Source of the DNA: Acidobacteriaceae bacterium
GTDB lineage: Bacteria; Acidobacteriota; Terriglobia; Bryobacterales; Bryobacteraceae
Direction of reading: 5' to 3'
DNA length: 21,136 nt
NCBI GenBank assembly: GCA_019244945.1
Contig: JAFASD010000107.1
Location: 1-21,136 of the forward strand
Shown here: in pieces, positions 8,686-16,099 of the stretch
How positions within the stretch are numbered: the stretch's first letter is position 1
Layout: each line of letters starts with the position of its first letter
Translations under genes and position numbers: made by a program
Notes under the pieces: generated by a model
The model's input: the letters and a program-made list of their open reading frames with translations, nothing else
Told to the model about the DNA's origin: nothing
Database searches by the model: none

Positions 8686-9097
8686 CGAGAAGACGCCGCA
8701 CTTGGTACAGACCGTCAATCCCCATTTCCATCATGAGCGTGAGTGGGGTGCGTCCGCCGAAAAGCGGATTGCTGTTCGGTAATCCCGGCCACCGGTTTGC
8801 CAGGGCATCATCGGGATACAAAATATGCAGCGCTTTATATATGCCGATCAGCAGAGAAATGCGGGTCAGCATGTCAAACGAAAGCGTGCCGATCTGACCA
8901 GCTTTGTGCTTGTGATAAGTCGAGGCCGCTGGATATCCAAGAAGGGCCTGTTGCTCCGCGACAGAGAGATCCCAGGTCTTCGCGATATTCAGAAATGTGC
9001 GCATCGCGGGTCCGGAGAGCCGTCTTCTGACAACGGGATCAGACCGCTGATCGGGAGGAATAGCCGTGAATTCCTTCCGAGCTAAGGCACGTTGCAT
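8669..9097 (-). CDS. Xre/MbcA/ParS-family antitoxin
   Basis: 142 aa. The antitoxin partner of the RES toxin binds and blocks the toxin and normally represses its own promoter. Residues ~32-95 form an Xre-like helical DNA-binding region (MRTFLNIAKTWDLSVAEQQ, then ALLGYPAASTYHKHKAGQ). The C-terminal part has the DUF2384 toxin-binding signature: an Asn-Pro-Leu-Phe-Gly-Gly-Arg-Thr-Pro-Leu stretch (110-119) followed by 'MMEMGIDGLYQVRRLLDG'. The ATG at 9097 follows a recognisable promoter by a short leader, though without a strong Shine-Dalgarno. An imperfect palindrome overlapping that promoter is the likely operator. It is transcribed first, then the toxin gene, with a 17-base overlap. Confidence 0.9.
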   Translation of the reverse strand: MQRALARKEFTAIPPDQRSDPVVRRRLSGPAMRTFLNIAKTWDLSVAEQQALLGYPAASTYHKHKAGQIGTLSFDMLTRISLLIGIYKALHILYPDDALANRWPGLPNSNPLFGGRTPLTLMMEMGIDGLYQVRRLLDGRRG

Positions 9098-9100
9098 GAT

Positions 9101-9134
9101 CTCTACATATGGAGTATAGACTCTATATCTAGAG
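9101..9134 (-). promoter_or_regulatory. Imperfect palindromic operator of the RES/Xre module
   Basis: Two 15-base arms, CTCTACATATGGAGT (9101-9115) and ACTCTATATCTAGAG (9120-9134), are inverted repeats matching at 13 of 15 positions around a 4-base centre (ATAG). It starts three bases upstream of the antitoxin start codon and covers the -10 box and most of the spacer of the module promoter. It is the obvious binding site for a dimeric Xre antitoxin, which is an inference. Confidence 0.7.
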
Positions 9135-9141
9135 CTTGCAA
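9113..9141 (-). promoter_or_regulatory. Sigma-70-type promoter of the RES/Xre module
   Basis: On the minus strand a -35 box TTGCAA (9141-9136) is separated by exactly 17 bases from a -10 box TATACT (9118-9113). The antitoxin start codon lies 15 bases below the -10 box, giving a very short leader. The operator palindrome lies over the -10 box and spacer, so repressor binding would block RNA polymerase. Confidence 0.6.
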
Positions 9142-9166
9142 GAAATAAGTGCTGGCGCCGGGCGCT

Positions 9167-9745
9167 TCAGTATTCCGCCACAACTACGATCAACTCCTCC
9201 GTCAAATCGCTGCCCCAGTGATAACGCCCCAATTTCAAATCGCGCTCATCCGGTTCTTTCGGGGAGAGATGATCGAGGTCCGAACCACGAAAGTTCTCAA
9301 AACCGAAGAAATAGGATTTCTGCCGGACCAAATAGCGGTATTCGCCTCGAATGGCGACCAGGATAGGAAGCGGCTTTCCGTTCCAGAAGCCTTGAGCTCG
9401 CCACGCCGCCTCCATGAGAAAGGGCGGCAGTTCAAAGGGCGATCTGTTTATCGAAATTACCTGGCCCCCGACCGCGAGTACTTTGTGAATAGGCAATAAC
9501 TCGAGAGGAAGAGTGGACGGAACGATCAGGCACGGATCAGCCATCCCGAGGTCCTTCAGTTCAGCAGAGCAAGGGATAACCGTTTTCGGAGGCGAAAGAA
9601 CTCTGCGCAGCAGTTTGAGACCGACTGCGCGTTGGTAGAGAGATTCGCCGTTCCCGCCCCCGAGAGTAAGGCCGTATTTTTCTTTCAGATCGGCAAGAGC
9701 TCCACGGTCCTGCTCGATTGCTTCCGCACGGCCCTTCAAAGTCAC
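9167..9745 (-). CDS. Hypothetical protein, 192 aa, family not recognised
   Basis: I do not recognise this protein. It starts at a GTG (9745) 9 bases after the stop of the YncE-like gene on the same strand, with GGGAG just upstream at a rather short distance; an internal ATG near residue 68 is another possible start. It is predicted soluble, with no signal peptide or membrane helix. The N-terminal third is charged and helical (EAIEQDRGALADLKEKYGL). The central part is Pro/Leu-rich ('VPSTLPLELLPIHKVLAVGG'), and the second half has a conserved-looking core ELPPFLMEAAWRAQGFW, then PILVAIRGEYRYLV and SYFFGFENF. The continuous frame, the close spacing to the upstream gene and the 69-base promoter-bearing gap before the antitoxin gene support a real gene that is probably not part of the toxin module. 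Confidence 0.55.
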   Translation of the reverse strand: MTLKGRAEAIEQDRGALADLKEKYGLTLGGGNGESLYQRAVGLKLLRRVLSPPKTVIPCSAELKDLGMADPCLIVPSTLPLELLPIHKVLAVGGQVISINRSPFELPPFLMEAAWRAQGFWNGKPLPILVAIRGEYRYLVRQKSYFFGFENFRGSDLDHLSPKEPDERDLKLGRYHWGSDLTEELIVVVAEY

Positions 9746-9754
9746 ACTCCCAAA

Positions 9755-10774
9755 TTACTGCGACATTACCAACAGCTTGAAACTGCCCGGGACCATTTTG
9801 GGTCTGGGACGTGGAGCTTCTGTGGTGGGAGCCGGCGTGGGGCCAAATTCTGCGTCGGACAAATAGATTTTATGTGTCTTCAGATCGAGCGCCATAGTGC
9901 GAGCGCCGCGCTGCGTCTTAGCGTTCTCGACCAGACTATACTTGTCCGGCGATTCTTCTTTGATTACTGTCAGGGTCGCATCTCGGCCATTAGAGGCGAA
10001 CGCCAGCTTTGTTCCGGGATCGAACGCCGCCGCATCAGTTCCCTCACCAGTGGGCACGGTCGTAACAATTTTGCCGGAATCTGCATCCACGACGGCCATT
10101 ACTTTGTTCTCGCAAACCGGAAAGAGCCTGCGTGTTTGGGCATCAATGGCAAGCCCCGAGGGAGAATCGCATTGCGGGCCTAATGGCCAACGGTCTTTTA
10201 TTTGGAGGGTCTTCGGATCGAAGCGGACGAGCTCACTCTTATCCTCGATATTCACATAGACGTTCCCCTTGCCGTCGGTCGCCGGGAATTCCGGTTTGCC
10301 TCCGAGGGGCACGGTTCCCGCAACACTTCCCGTTTCCGCATCAATGGCGGTCATATCATTGCTCCGTCCGTTGAAAGCAAAAACTCTCTTGCTAAAAGAA
10401 TCGTAAAGGATGCCGTCAGGGTTAGTGCCGGCCTTTACGGTTGAAACGGTCGCGAGCGTTTTCAAATCGAAAATCGTAACTTGATTGTCGCGGCCATCGC
10501 TAACGAACCCTCGTTGAAAGTCGTGGGCAATCGCAATTCCATGGACGCCGTTAGTATCTGGAATTTTCCCAACGATTGTATCCGTGTCGAGATTGAGAAC
10601 ATCTACCTCGGTTCCATGTGAGACATATAGGCGACGGTTTTCGGAATCTGCGATGAGATAGTCCCAGCCGCCATCACCTGGAATAGGAATCGTTTTCGTC
10701 AGTTTATACGTAGCCGCGGCGAGCAGCGTTGATACGAGCAAACAAACCATGCAATAGGTCCGAGAGTATTTCAT
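9755..10774 (-). CDS. Exported YncE-like YVTN/beta-propeller protein
   Basis: 339 aa from the ATG at 10774, chosen because AAAGGACA sits just upstream and a signal peptide (MKYSRTYCMVCLLVSTLLAAA) begins there; longer frames upstream lack support. The mature protein consists of repeated ~40-residue blades with the pattern 'NRRLYVSHGTEVDVLNLDT', 'GFVSDGRDNQVTIFDLKTL', 'RVFAFNGRSNDMTAIDAETG', 'GNVYVNIEDKSELVRFDPKT', 'RRLFPVCENKVMAVVDADSG' and 'LAFASNGRDATLTVI'. This is the seven-bladed propeller type seen in YncE and YVTN surface proteins. These bind varied ligands or nucleic acid and are usually periplasmic; no enzymatic residues are evident. The C terminus is Pro-rich. It is probably the first gene of a two-gene unit with the 192-aa protein. 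Confidence 0.85.
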   Translation of the reverse strand: MKYSRTYCMVCLLVSTLLAAATYKLTKTIPIPGDGGWDYLIADSENRRLYVSHGTEVDVLNLDTDTIVGKIPDTNGVHGIAIAHDFQRGFVSDGRDNQVTIFDLKTLATVSTVKAGTNPDGILYDSFSKRVFAFNGRSNDMTAIDAETGSVAGTVPLGGKPEFPATDGKGNVYVNIEDKSELVRFDPKTLQIKDRWPLGPQCDSPSGLAIDAQTRRLFPVCENKVMAVVDADSGKIVTTVPTGEGTDAAAFDPGTKLAFASNGRDATLTVIKEESPDKYSLVENAKTQRGARTMALDLKTHKIYLSDAEFGPTPAPTTEAPRPRPKMVPGSFKLLVMSQ

Positions 10775-10797
10775 TAATGTCCTTTGAAATTGGCCCG

Positions 10798-10806
10798 ATT
10801 GTACCA
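10798..10806 (-). promoter_or_regulatory. Extended -10 promoter for the YncE-like gene
   Basis: On the minus strand TGGTACAAT is an extended -10 element (TGn followed by TACAAT, 10803-10798), 23 bases upstream of the ATG, placing a start site near 10790 and a leader of ~16 bases that contains the AAAGGACA ribosome site. No good -35 box lies at 17 bases. Confidence 0.4.
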
Positions 10807-10990
10807 CGCAAAACAGCGCGGGCTCAGTCACATACCTTACCATCACCGTGTGACCCCACGCAGGATGGTCTCAGGGGCATCACATCATGGCAGCGTCTTG
10901 TGCGTACGGCTCTAATCCGATGACAGAGAGCCGCCGATAAGAACAGATGAAACCAGCAGTTACTCCCGACGGCCATATCGGAGCATCTCG

Positions 10991-11314
10991 ATGAGCGATA
11001 GTACATCTTCCAACCCGGAACCAGAAACATCGGAGCCGGAAAGCGTCATGCCGGGTAATGAGGGTGTCCAACTATCGCGCCTGAGCTCCGTTTTGAACGG
11101 ATTGGAACAGGGGGCGTCCGCCATGCGGCGGCACGTTCTGCAAGCGATGCGCGCAGTACGATCGGGTACCTATATTGTTGATCCCGTGCAGTTGAGCCGC
11201 CGCATTGTGGGTGAAACCGTGGGATCAGCCCGGAAGCTCGCCGGGATCGGCTCTCGAACCGCTGCGTCGGAGGCCGGTTCAGCGCCCCTTCCGGGCGCCA
11301 CTTCCGGCATCTGA
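10991..11314 (+). CDS. Small FlgM-like (anti-sigma-28-type) protein
   Basis: 107 aa with a CGGAG ribosome site 7 bases before the ATG. The first ~25 residues are acidic and Ser/Pro/Glu-rich and look disordered. The centre, 'MRRHVLQAMRAVRSGTY' followed by IVDPVQLSRRIVGE (residues 45-75), matches the FlgM C-terminal signature of a helix, then [IV]xxGxYxVD, then a helix with a basic pair. FlgM binds and inhibits sigma-28 in flagellated bacteria. No flagellar or sigma-factor gene is in this window, so the partner is unknown, and a divergent FlgM-like protein in a non-flagellar role is equally possible. The last 36 bases overlap the 3' end of the convergent hydrolase gene. Confidence 0.55.
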   Translation: MSDSTSSNPEPETSEPESVMPGNEGVQLSRLSSVLNGLEQGASAMRRHVLQAMRAVRSGTYIVDPVQLSRRIVGETVGSARKLAGIGSRTAASEAGSAPLPGATSGI

Positions 11315-12292
11315 ACCGGACCCATACGTAAACCAGGAACGCAACACCTGACCGCGCCCGTCCTCTAGCGCAATGCAGTGGAATGATCCTGCTCCCGGAA
11401 CGCCGAACCGCAAATCAGTTAAATCGATGCGTTTGCCCTGAATTTCATCGGTAAGGAACGGCTCCTCTGTCCAAACCGGAAACCGCGCGAAATAACGAAA
11501 ATACCGGAAGGGCGGCGTTGCCGCGGCGTTCTCGATCGCTGGATCGCGCGAAGGTTTGTAGAAGATTTGGGCTGAACTCGTATCGAGATCACCAAGCGGA
11601 TTTACAGGCATCATGCGATAGGCACTCGCAGTCTCTACAATTCCGGTCCAGCGAAACGGAGTGAATGGCTCGGGGAGCGCGGCGGTCATAACGGGCGGCG
11701 CATCCTCATACAGTCTGGCTTGTAGCTGGGCAATTGCCCGTTGGTGCAAGATCGCTCGTCCGGCATCGAAGAGCACCAGGAATACCAGCGCGAAGATCGC
11801 AGTTCCGCGCCCGGTTGGCCCGCGAGTGCCAATCTCGCGATTTACGAGCCCGGCAAAATGGGGCCAAAGCGCCGCGAAAGCAAGCACGGCCAGAATGCAG
11901 CCGTCATATAAACTGTTCCAATCGAGATGGAACCAGAGCGAGGAAAATGGCAGGAACAGCCGTATGCCATAACTGTTCGTACAATCGAGCACAAGGTGGC
12001 TGCCCACTCCGATAGCGCACAGGACCCACGCTGTCAGCCAAGGCAGCTTTTGCCTGAACATTCCGGCGACCAGCAAGACTGGGACCAGAGCTAAAAATGG
12101 CAAACAGAGTAGCGAATGTGAATACCCTCTGTGTACCTCCAGGTATCGCAGGGTGCCCCCGTGCACGCCAACAATGTCCAGATCAGGCGCATTCGCGGAA
12201 AGAATTAGAAGGAGAGTCGCCCGAGGGCAAAAGCGGTTTAAGCCTGCACGAGCAAGCGCCAGGCCGGTAAGTGAATGCGTGATGTTGTCCAT
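11279..12292 (-). CDS. Membrane-bound metal-dependent hydrolase (DUF457/YdjM family)
   Basis: 337 aa. The start 'MDNITHSLTGLALARAGL' is the family hallmark. Putative metal ligands are His6, Asp37/Asp39 in 'ANAPDLDIV', His54 and His59 in 'VHRGYSHSLL', and His99/Asp103 in 'GVGSHLVLDCTNSYG'. Several membrane helices follow (~58-78, ~85-105, ~130-148, ~166-182), then a long C-terminal soluble part (~190-337) with 'PFRYFRYFARFPVW'. The E. coli relative YdjM is LexA-regulated, but the reaction of this family is not well established. It starts 9 bases after the stop of the lipid kinase gene on the same strand, so the two are probably co-transcribed and may both act on membrane lipids. The 3' end overlaps the FlgM-like gene. 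Confidence 0.85.
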   Translation of the reverse strand: MDNITHSLTGLALARAGLNRFCPRATLLLILSANAPDLDIVGVHGGTLRYLEVHRGYSHSLLCLPFLALVPVLLVAGMFRQKLPWLTAWVLCAIGVGSHLVLDCTNSYGIRLFLPFSSLWFHLDWNSLYDGCILAVLAFAALWPHFAGLVNREIGTRGPTGRGTAIFALVFLVLFDAGRAILHQRAIAQLQARLYEDAPPVMTAALPEPFTPFRWTGIVETASAYRMMPVNPLGDLDTSSAQIFYKPSRDPAIENAAATPPFRYFRYFARFPVWTEEPFLTDEIQGKRIDLTDLRFGVPGAGSFHCIALEDGRGQVLRSWFTYGSGSDAGSGARKGR

Positions 12293-12301
12293 GTAGGACG
12301 C

Positions 12302-13267
12302 TTACGCACAAGCAGGAACGGCGACATAGGACCGTTCACGCATCAAGTATTCCGGCGTCATCAGTAAAGTAAGCGCGTCCGGCATGATCTCGGCGGTAAC
12401 CGGCAGGCAACCAGCCAATTCTCCATCCACCTGGACGTATATCTCTTCCTTTGGCGAGTGATGGCACGTCACGCTCTGTCCGCGAACGACGGTACAGCCC
12501 TTCATGCGGTGCGCTCGCCGTAACGCAACCCCGACCAGATAGGGCAGATAGCGGGCGCCCACTCGCCCGCGGAATAGGACAACTTCGAAATCATTGCGCA
12601 GCAACGAAGCGCCGCGCGCAATCTCAAGGTCGCCTCCATAGTTGCGCACGCGGCTAATCAGGGCGAAACTCGCTTCATATCGCCTTCCATCTACTGTGAC
12701 TTCAAACTCGGGCAACGGGCGCGCGATTTGCGCAAACCCGCCGACGTAGTACGCCAGCTTTCCAGCCGCAATCTTTAGATCCAGGTTGATTCGCGAGACG
12801 ATCTCGGCATCCAAACCCGCCCCGGCCATGCACAAGAAACATCGCGTCTCAGAACCACCGATGCGTATACCTCCGGCGGCAATCAAGGACGCCTGCAGAT
12901 TGGAAATCTGCGCCGCGGCTCGCTCGAGATGGATCGGCACGCGCATCTCGTGAGCCAAAACATTCGCCGTACCGCCGGGCAATATCGCCAGAGGCACGCC
13001 AGTGTGAAGCATGCCGTTGGCGACTTCATTGATTGTTCCATCGCCTCCGGCGGCCACGATCAGATCGCATCCATCGTCGATCTGGCGCCGCGCCTGTGAC
13101 GAAGCGCTGCCAGGACCGGTGGTGGCAATTAAATCCGCCTTGATACCCTGTCGTCCCAACACCGCGATGGTACGTTGGAGCAGGTGTTTGCGGCGCAATA
13201 ACCCTCTTGCGACGGGATTGTAGAGGATCGCGGCGCGTTTCGCGTGGAAAGCTTTCAAGCTCACCAT
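12302..13267 (-). CDS. Diacylglycerol/lipid kinase family protein (YegS/DgkB type)
   Basis: 321 aa, the usual size. Enzymes of this family transfer phosphate from ATP to diacylglycerol or related lipids at the cytoplasmic face of the membrane. The ATP-binding signature is present: 'ILYNPVARG' (14-22), the invariant 'AAGGDGTINEVANGM' (72-86) and 'LAILPGGTANVLA' (93-105). The C-terminal beta-sandwich includes 'IYVQVDGELAG', where family members carry an active-site D-G-E. All core motifs are intact. The substrate cannot be read from sequence; alternatives are undecaprenol-like or sphingoid lipids. The gene is divergent from ligA and is followed by the membrane hydrolase gene. Confidence 0.9.
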   Translation of the reverse strand: MVSLKAFHAKRAAILYNPVARGLLRRKHLLQRTIAVLGRQGIKADLIATTGPGSASSQARRQIDDGCDLIVAAGGDGTINEVANGMLHTGVPLAILPGGTANVLAHEMRVPIHLERAAAQISNLQASLIAAGGIRIGGSETRCFLCMAGAGLDAEIVSRINLDLKIAAGKLAYYVGGFAQIARPLPEFEVTVDGRRYEASFALISRVRNYGGDLEIARGASLLRNDFEVVLFRGRVGARYLPYLVGVALRRAHRMKGCTVVRGQSVTCHHSPKEEIYVQVDGELAGCLPVTAEIMPDALTLLMTPEYLMRERSYVAVPACA

Positions 13268-13420
13268 TGTAGGCGACTACTACAAAAAACGCGGTGCGGC
13301 GAATCCATTACCATGAGAGCGTGTCGCCCTGCCCGCTTTCCGCTTATGGCTCAGAATTGAGAACGCGCTCATTCGGAGCCCGGAGCGCAGCGACCGGAGG
13401 AATCCGCTCTTAATTCCGCA

Positions 13421-15445
13421 ATGAAAGCATCGTTTGCCAAACGTGTGGAAGATTTGCGTAAGCAACTGGAGCATCACGAATACCAGTACTACGTGCTGGA
13501 CCGGCCCGAAATTTCAGATGCCGAGTACGACCGGCTCATGCGCGAATTGCGCGATCTCGAAGAGGCTCATCCAGATTTGTGCTCGCCCGATTCGCCTACG
13601 CAACGCGTAGGAGGCCAGCCTCGCGAAGGGTTCATCAAAGTTCCGCACAGCTCGCCGATGCTCAGCTTGGACAACGCTCTAAACGAGCAAGAGCTTCGAG
13701 AGTTTGACGGACGCGTTCGCGCGTTGCTTAAGTCCGAGAAGTTTCAATATGTGGCGGAGCTCAAGCTGGATGGCCTTTCGATGGCTGCCTATTACGCGGG
13801 GGGGACCTTCCAGCAAGCTCTCACGCGCGGAGATGGACGCGTTGGCGAAGATGTGACGGGGAACGCTCGCACCATTCGGTCTCTGCCGCTTCGCGTCAAG
13901 ACACAAACTGGTTTAGAAAAAGAATTCGAAGTTCGAGGCGAAGTTGTCATGCCACGCCGCTCTTTTGAGCGGTTGAACGAGGAGCGGGAACGCACTGGGC
14001 TCTCGCGCTTTGCCAATCCCCGCAATGCAGGAGCTGGAGCCTTGCGCGCTCTTGATCCCTCCGTTACGGCCGGCCGCCAGCTTGATTATTTTTCTTACTT
14101 CTTACTAAAAGACGGCCGACCCATGCTTCCGAGCCACTGGGCGAGCCTGGAGACACTCTCCGCGGCGGGTTTCAAAGTAAATCCGTGCCGAAAGAGATGT
14201 GGCAACCTGGATGATCTGCTCCAATTCATTCGCGAGTGGGAGACGAAACGCGACACTCTGCCATACGAAATCGATGGTGTGGTTGCAAAGATTGACTCGA
14301 TCGAACAGCAGGAAAAACTTGGTCGGACCGCAAAAGCGCCGCGCTGGGCGATCGCCTTCAAGTATCCCGCGCGGCAGGCTTCCACCACGCTCGAAAGCAT
14401 CGAGGTGCAAGTAGGCCGCACGGGGACGCTGACCCCTGTGGCACATCTCAAACCGGTGGTCGTGGGCGGCGTAACAGTCTCTCGTGCGACGCTGCACAAC
14501 GAAGATGAAATCGCGCGCCTAGGTGTCGAGATCGGCGACACGGTGCTGGTTGAGCGGAGTGGCGATGTCATTCCGAAAATTGTGCGCGTGATCGACCATG
14601 GGGCGCATCGCCGCCGCTTCCACATGCCCGCAGTGTGCCCCGTTTGCGGCGGTCACGTCGTCCGCGAACAAGGGGAAGCAGCCAGTCGCTGCGTCAATAC
14701 GAACTGCCCTGCGCGACTTCGGGAATCTCTCCTGCATTTCGCTTCCCGCGGAGTCATGGATATTGACGGCATGGGCGACGCATTGGTCGATCAGCTTTTA
14801 TCCCGAGGCTTGGTACACAACATCGCCGATTTGTATCAGCTAACCACAGATCAGATCCTCGAACTGGAGCGGATGGGGAAAAAATCGGCTTCGAAAGTGA
14901 TCAAGAACATCGATGATTCGCGCTCTCAGCCACTCGCGCGTGTTTTGAATGGGCTTGGCATTCCCTTTGTCGGCGAGCGCACCGCGCAAATTCTGTCCGG
15001 ACATTTTGGCAGTCTGGACGAAATAGCCGCCGCTTCCCCAGACTCGTTGCAGGAGGCTAATGAAATTGGACCGAAAGTCGCGGAGTCCATCCGGCAGTTC
15101 TTCGCCGAAGAGCGCAATCGCGAATTAATCGAGCGCCTGCGCGCCGCCGGTCTGCGTTTCACCGCGCCGAAGGAGACCAAGAAAGCCGGGCCGCTTACCG
15201 GACTCACCTTCGTGCTAACCGGGACGCTGCCCTCGCTCAAGCGCGAAGACGCGAAGGAGCGCATCGAGGCAGGGGGCGGCAAGGTTGCCGGCTCGGTCAG
15301 CAGCAAGACGAATTACGTCGTTGCCGGCGATGAAGCGGGATCCAAACTCGATAAAGCGAGAGAGCTGAACATCGCTGTTATCGACGAAGCGCGCCTGCTC
15401 GATATGCTGGACTCTACGGGTCCCGGCGGATCAGGGCCGGAGTAG
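13421..15445 (+). CDS. ligA: NAD+-dependent DNA ligase LigA
   Basis: 674 aa, full length. It seals nicks with 5'-phosphate and 3'-OH ends in replication and repair, using NAD+ as adenylate donor. Domains in order: N-terminal Ia region with 'YYVLDRPEISDAEYDRLM' (23-40) that binds NMN; adenylation domain with the catalytic lysine in 'ELKLDG' (Lys115) and 'GDGRVGEDVT'; OB fold with 'VQVGRTGTLTPVA'; a Cys4 zinc finger at Cys406, 409, 424 and 429; helix-hairpin-helix repeats; and a C-terminal BRCT domain from ~587 ('LTGLTFVLTGTLPSLKREDA'). The GGAGG upstream (~13396) is rather far from the ATG, so initiation strength is uncertain. Its final codons contain a GGAG that probably serves as the ribosome site of the next gene. 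Confidence 0.97.
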   Translation: MKASFAKRVEDLRKQLEHHEYQYYVLDRPEISDAEYDRLMRELRDLEEAHPDLCSPDSPTQRVGGQPREGFIKVPHSSPMLSLDNALNEQELREFDGRVRALLKSEKFQYVAELKLDGLSMAAYYAGGTFQQALTRGDGRVGEDVTGNARTIRSLPLRVKTQTGLEKEFEVRGEVVMPRRSFERLNEERERTGLSRFANPRNAGAGALRALDPSVTAGRQLDYFSYFLLKDGRPMLPSHWASLETLSAAGFKVNPCRKRCGNLDDLLQFIREWETKRDTLPYEIDGVVAKIDSIEQQEKLGRTAKAPRWAIAFKYPARQASTTLESIEVQVGRTGTLTPVAHLKPVVVGGVTVSRATLHNEDEIARLGVEIGDTVLVERSGDVIPKIVRVIDHGAHRRRFHMPAVCPVCGGHVVREQGEAASRCVNTNCPARLRESLLHFASRGVMDIDGMGDALVDQLLSRGLVHNIADLYQLTTDQILELERMGKKSASKVIKNIDDSRSQPLARVLNGLGIPFVGERTAQILSGHFGSLDEIAAASPDSLQEANEIGPKVAESIRQFFAEERNRELIERLRAAGLRFTAPKETKKAGPLTGLTFVLTGTLPSLKREDAKERIEAGGGKVAGSVSSKTNYVVAGDEAGSKLDKARELNIAVIDEARLLDMLDSTGPGGSGPE

Positions 15446-15448
15446 CCT

Positions 15449-16075
15449 CTGAAACATCTCTCGAGCCGGCTTGTTTCCTGGTGGGCTCACTTTTCGGGGC
15501 TTCTGCTGTCTTGGGGCCCGCACGGTCTCTTCTTCCTTGCCATTCTCGACTCCACGGGTCTACCCATCGTAGGAGGTGTAGATGCGCTGGTCATTGCGGT
15601 TGCCACCGAAAGGCCTGAGCAGGCCTATATAGCGGCATTCTGGGCCATTCTCGGCTCGCTCGCCGGGAGTCTCATCCTATTTACGATTGCCCGCAAAGGT
15701 GGCGAGGTGTTGCTCTCCAAGCACATCTCGAGCCGCACCGGCGCGCGCCTGCACCTCTGGTTTCAGCGTTACGGTTTGGTGACGGTCTTCATACCTGCTC
15801 TATCCCCGCTTCCTCTGCCGATGAAAATCCCAGTCTTTTGCGCTGGTGCGCTGGAAGTGCGATGGTCATACTTCATTGGAGTTGTTCTTTCAGCGAGAAC
15901 CATTCGTTATTGCGCGTTAGCCTATCTCGGGCGGCACTATGGTCACGAGACTTTCCAATATCTCGTCGCCCACGGCCTTCAAGTCGGGTCCATCGCCGTT
16001 ATTCTCGCGATAGTATCGGTTATCACTCTGCGATTGATCCAACGTCATCATGTGGCGGAGGGAGAGCCGGAGTGA
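15449..16075 (+). CDS. VTT/DedA-like membrane protein with a probable CTG start
   Basis: 208 aa when read from the CTG at 15449. The frame continues that of ligA directly after its TAG, and between that stop and the GTG at 15707 there is no ATG, GTG or TTG. Yet this stretch encodes clear family sequence: 'LLLSWGPHGLFFLAILDSTG', 'PIVGGVDALVIAVATERP', then AYIAAFWAILGSLAGSLILF and 'ARKGGEVLL'. The rest follows with 'RYGLVTVFIPALSPLPLPMK', 'FCAGALEVRW' and a C-terminal helix. Starting at 15707 would delete about 40% of the domain. GGAG at 15439-15442 lies six bases before the CTG, an ideal spacing. The family (SNARE-associated/VTT) acts in membrane lipid scrambling or transport; the role here is not known. 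Stop-codon readthrough from ligA is a less likely alternative. Confidence 0.8.
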   Translation: MKHLSSRLVSWWAHFSGLLLSWGPHGLFFLAILDSTGLPIVGGVDALVIAVATERPEQAYIAAFWAILGSLAGSLILFTIARKGGEVLLSKHISSRTGARLHLWFQRYGLVTVFIPALSPLPLPMKIPVFCAGALEVRWSYFIGVVLSARTIRYCALAYLGRHYGHETFQYLVAHGLQVGSIAVILAIVSVITLRLIQRHHVAEGEPE

Positions 16076-16099
16076 GCAGAGCAGAAATTCGTAGTCGCC

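Noticed and set aside
8686..8718. Longer start (TTG 8718) for the RES toxin
   Set aside because: It would add 11 residues of non-family sequence and enlarge the overlap with the antitoxin; the ATG at 8685 fits better.
9149..9499. 116-aa plus-strand frame opposite the 192-aa gene
   Set aside because: It lacks a ribosome site and known motifs, and overlaps the better-supported minus-strand frame and the toxin-antitoxin promoter.
14095..14625. 176-aa minus-strand frame inside ligA
   Set aside because: Ser/Arg-rich antisense shadow of a full-length, motif-complete ligA.
15707..16075. 122-aa version of the VTT protein starting at GTG 15707
   Set aside because: It cuts off about 40% of a recognisable membrane domain; there is no good ribosome site at the GTG, whereas GGAG is well placed before the CTG at 15449.
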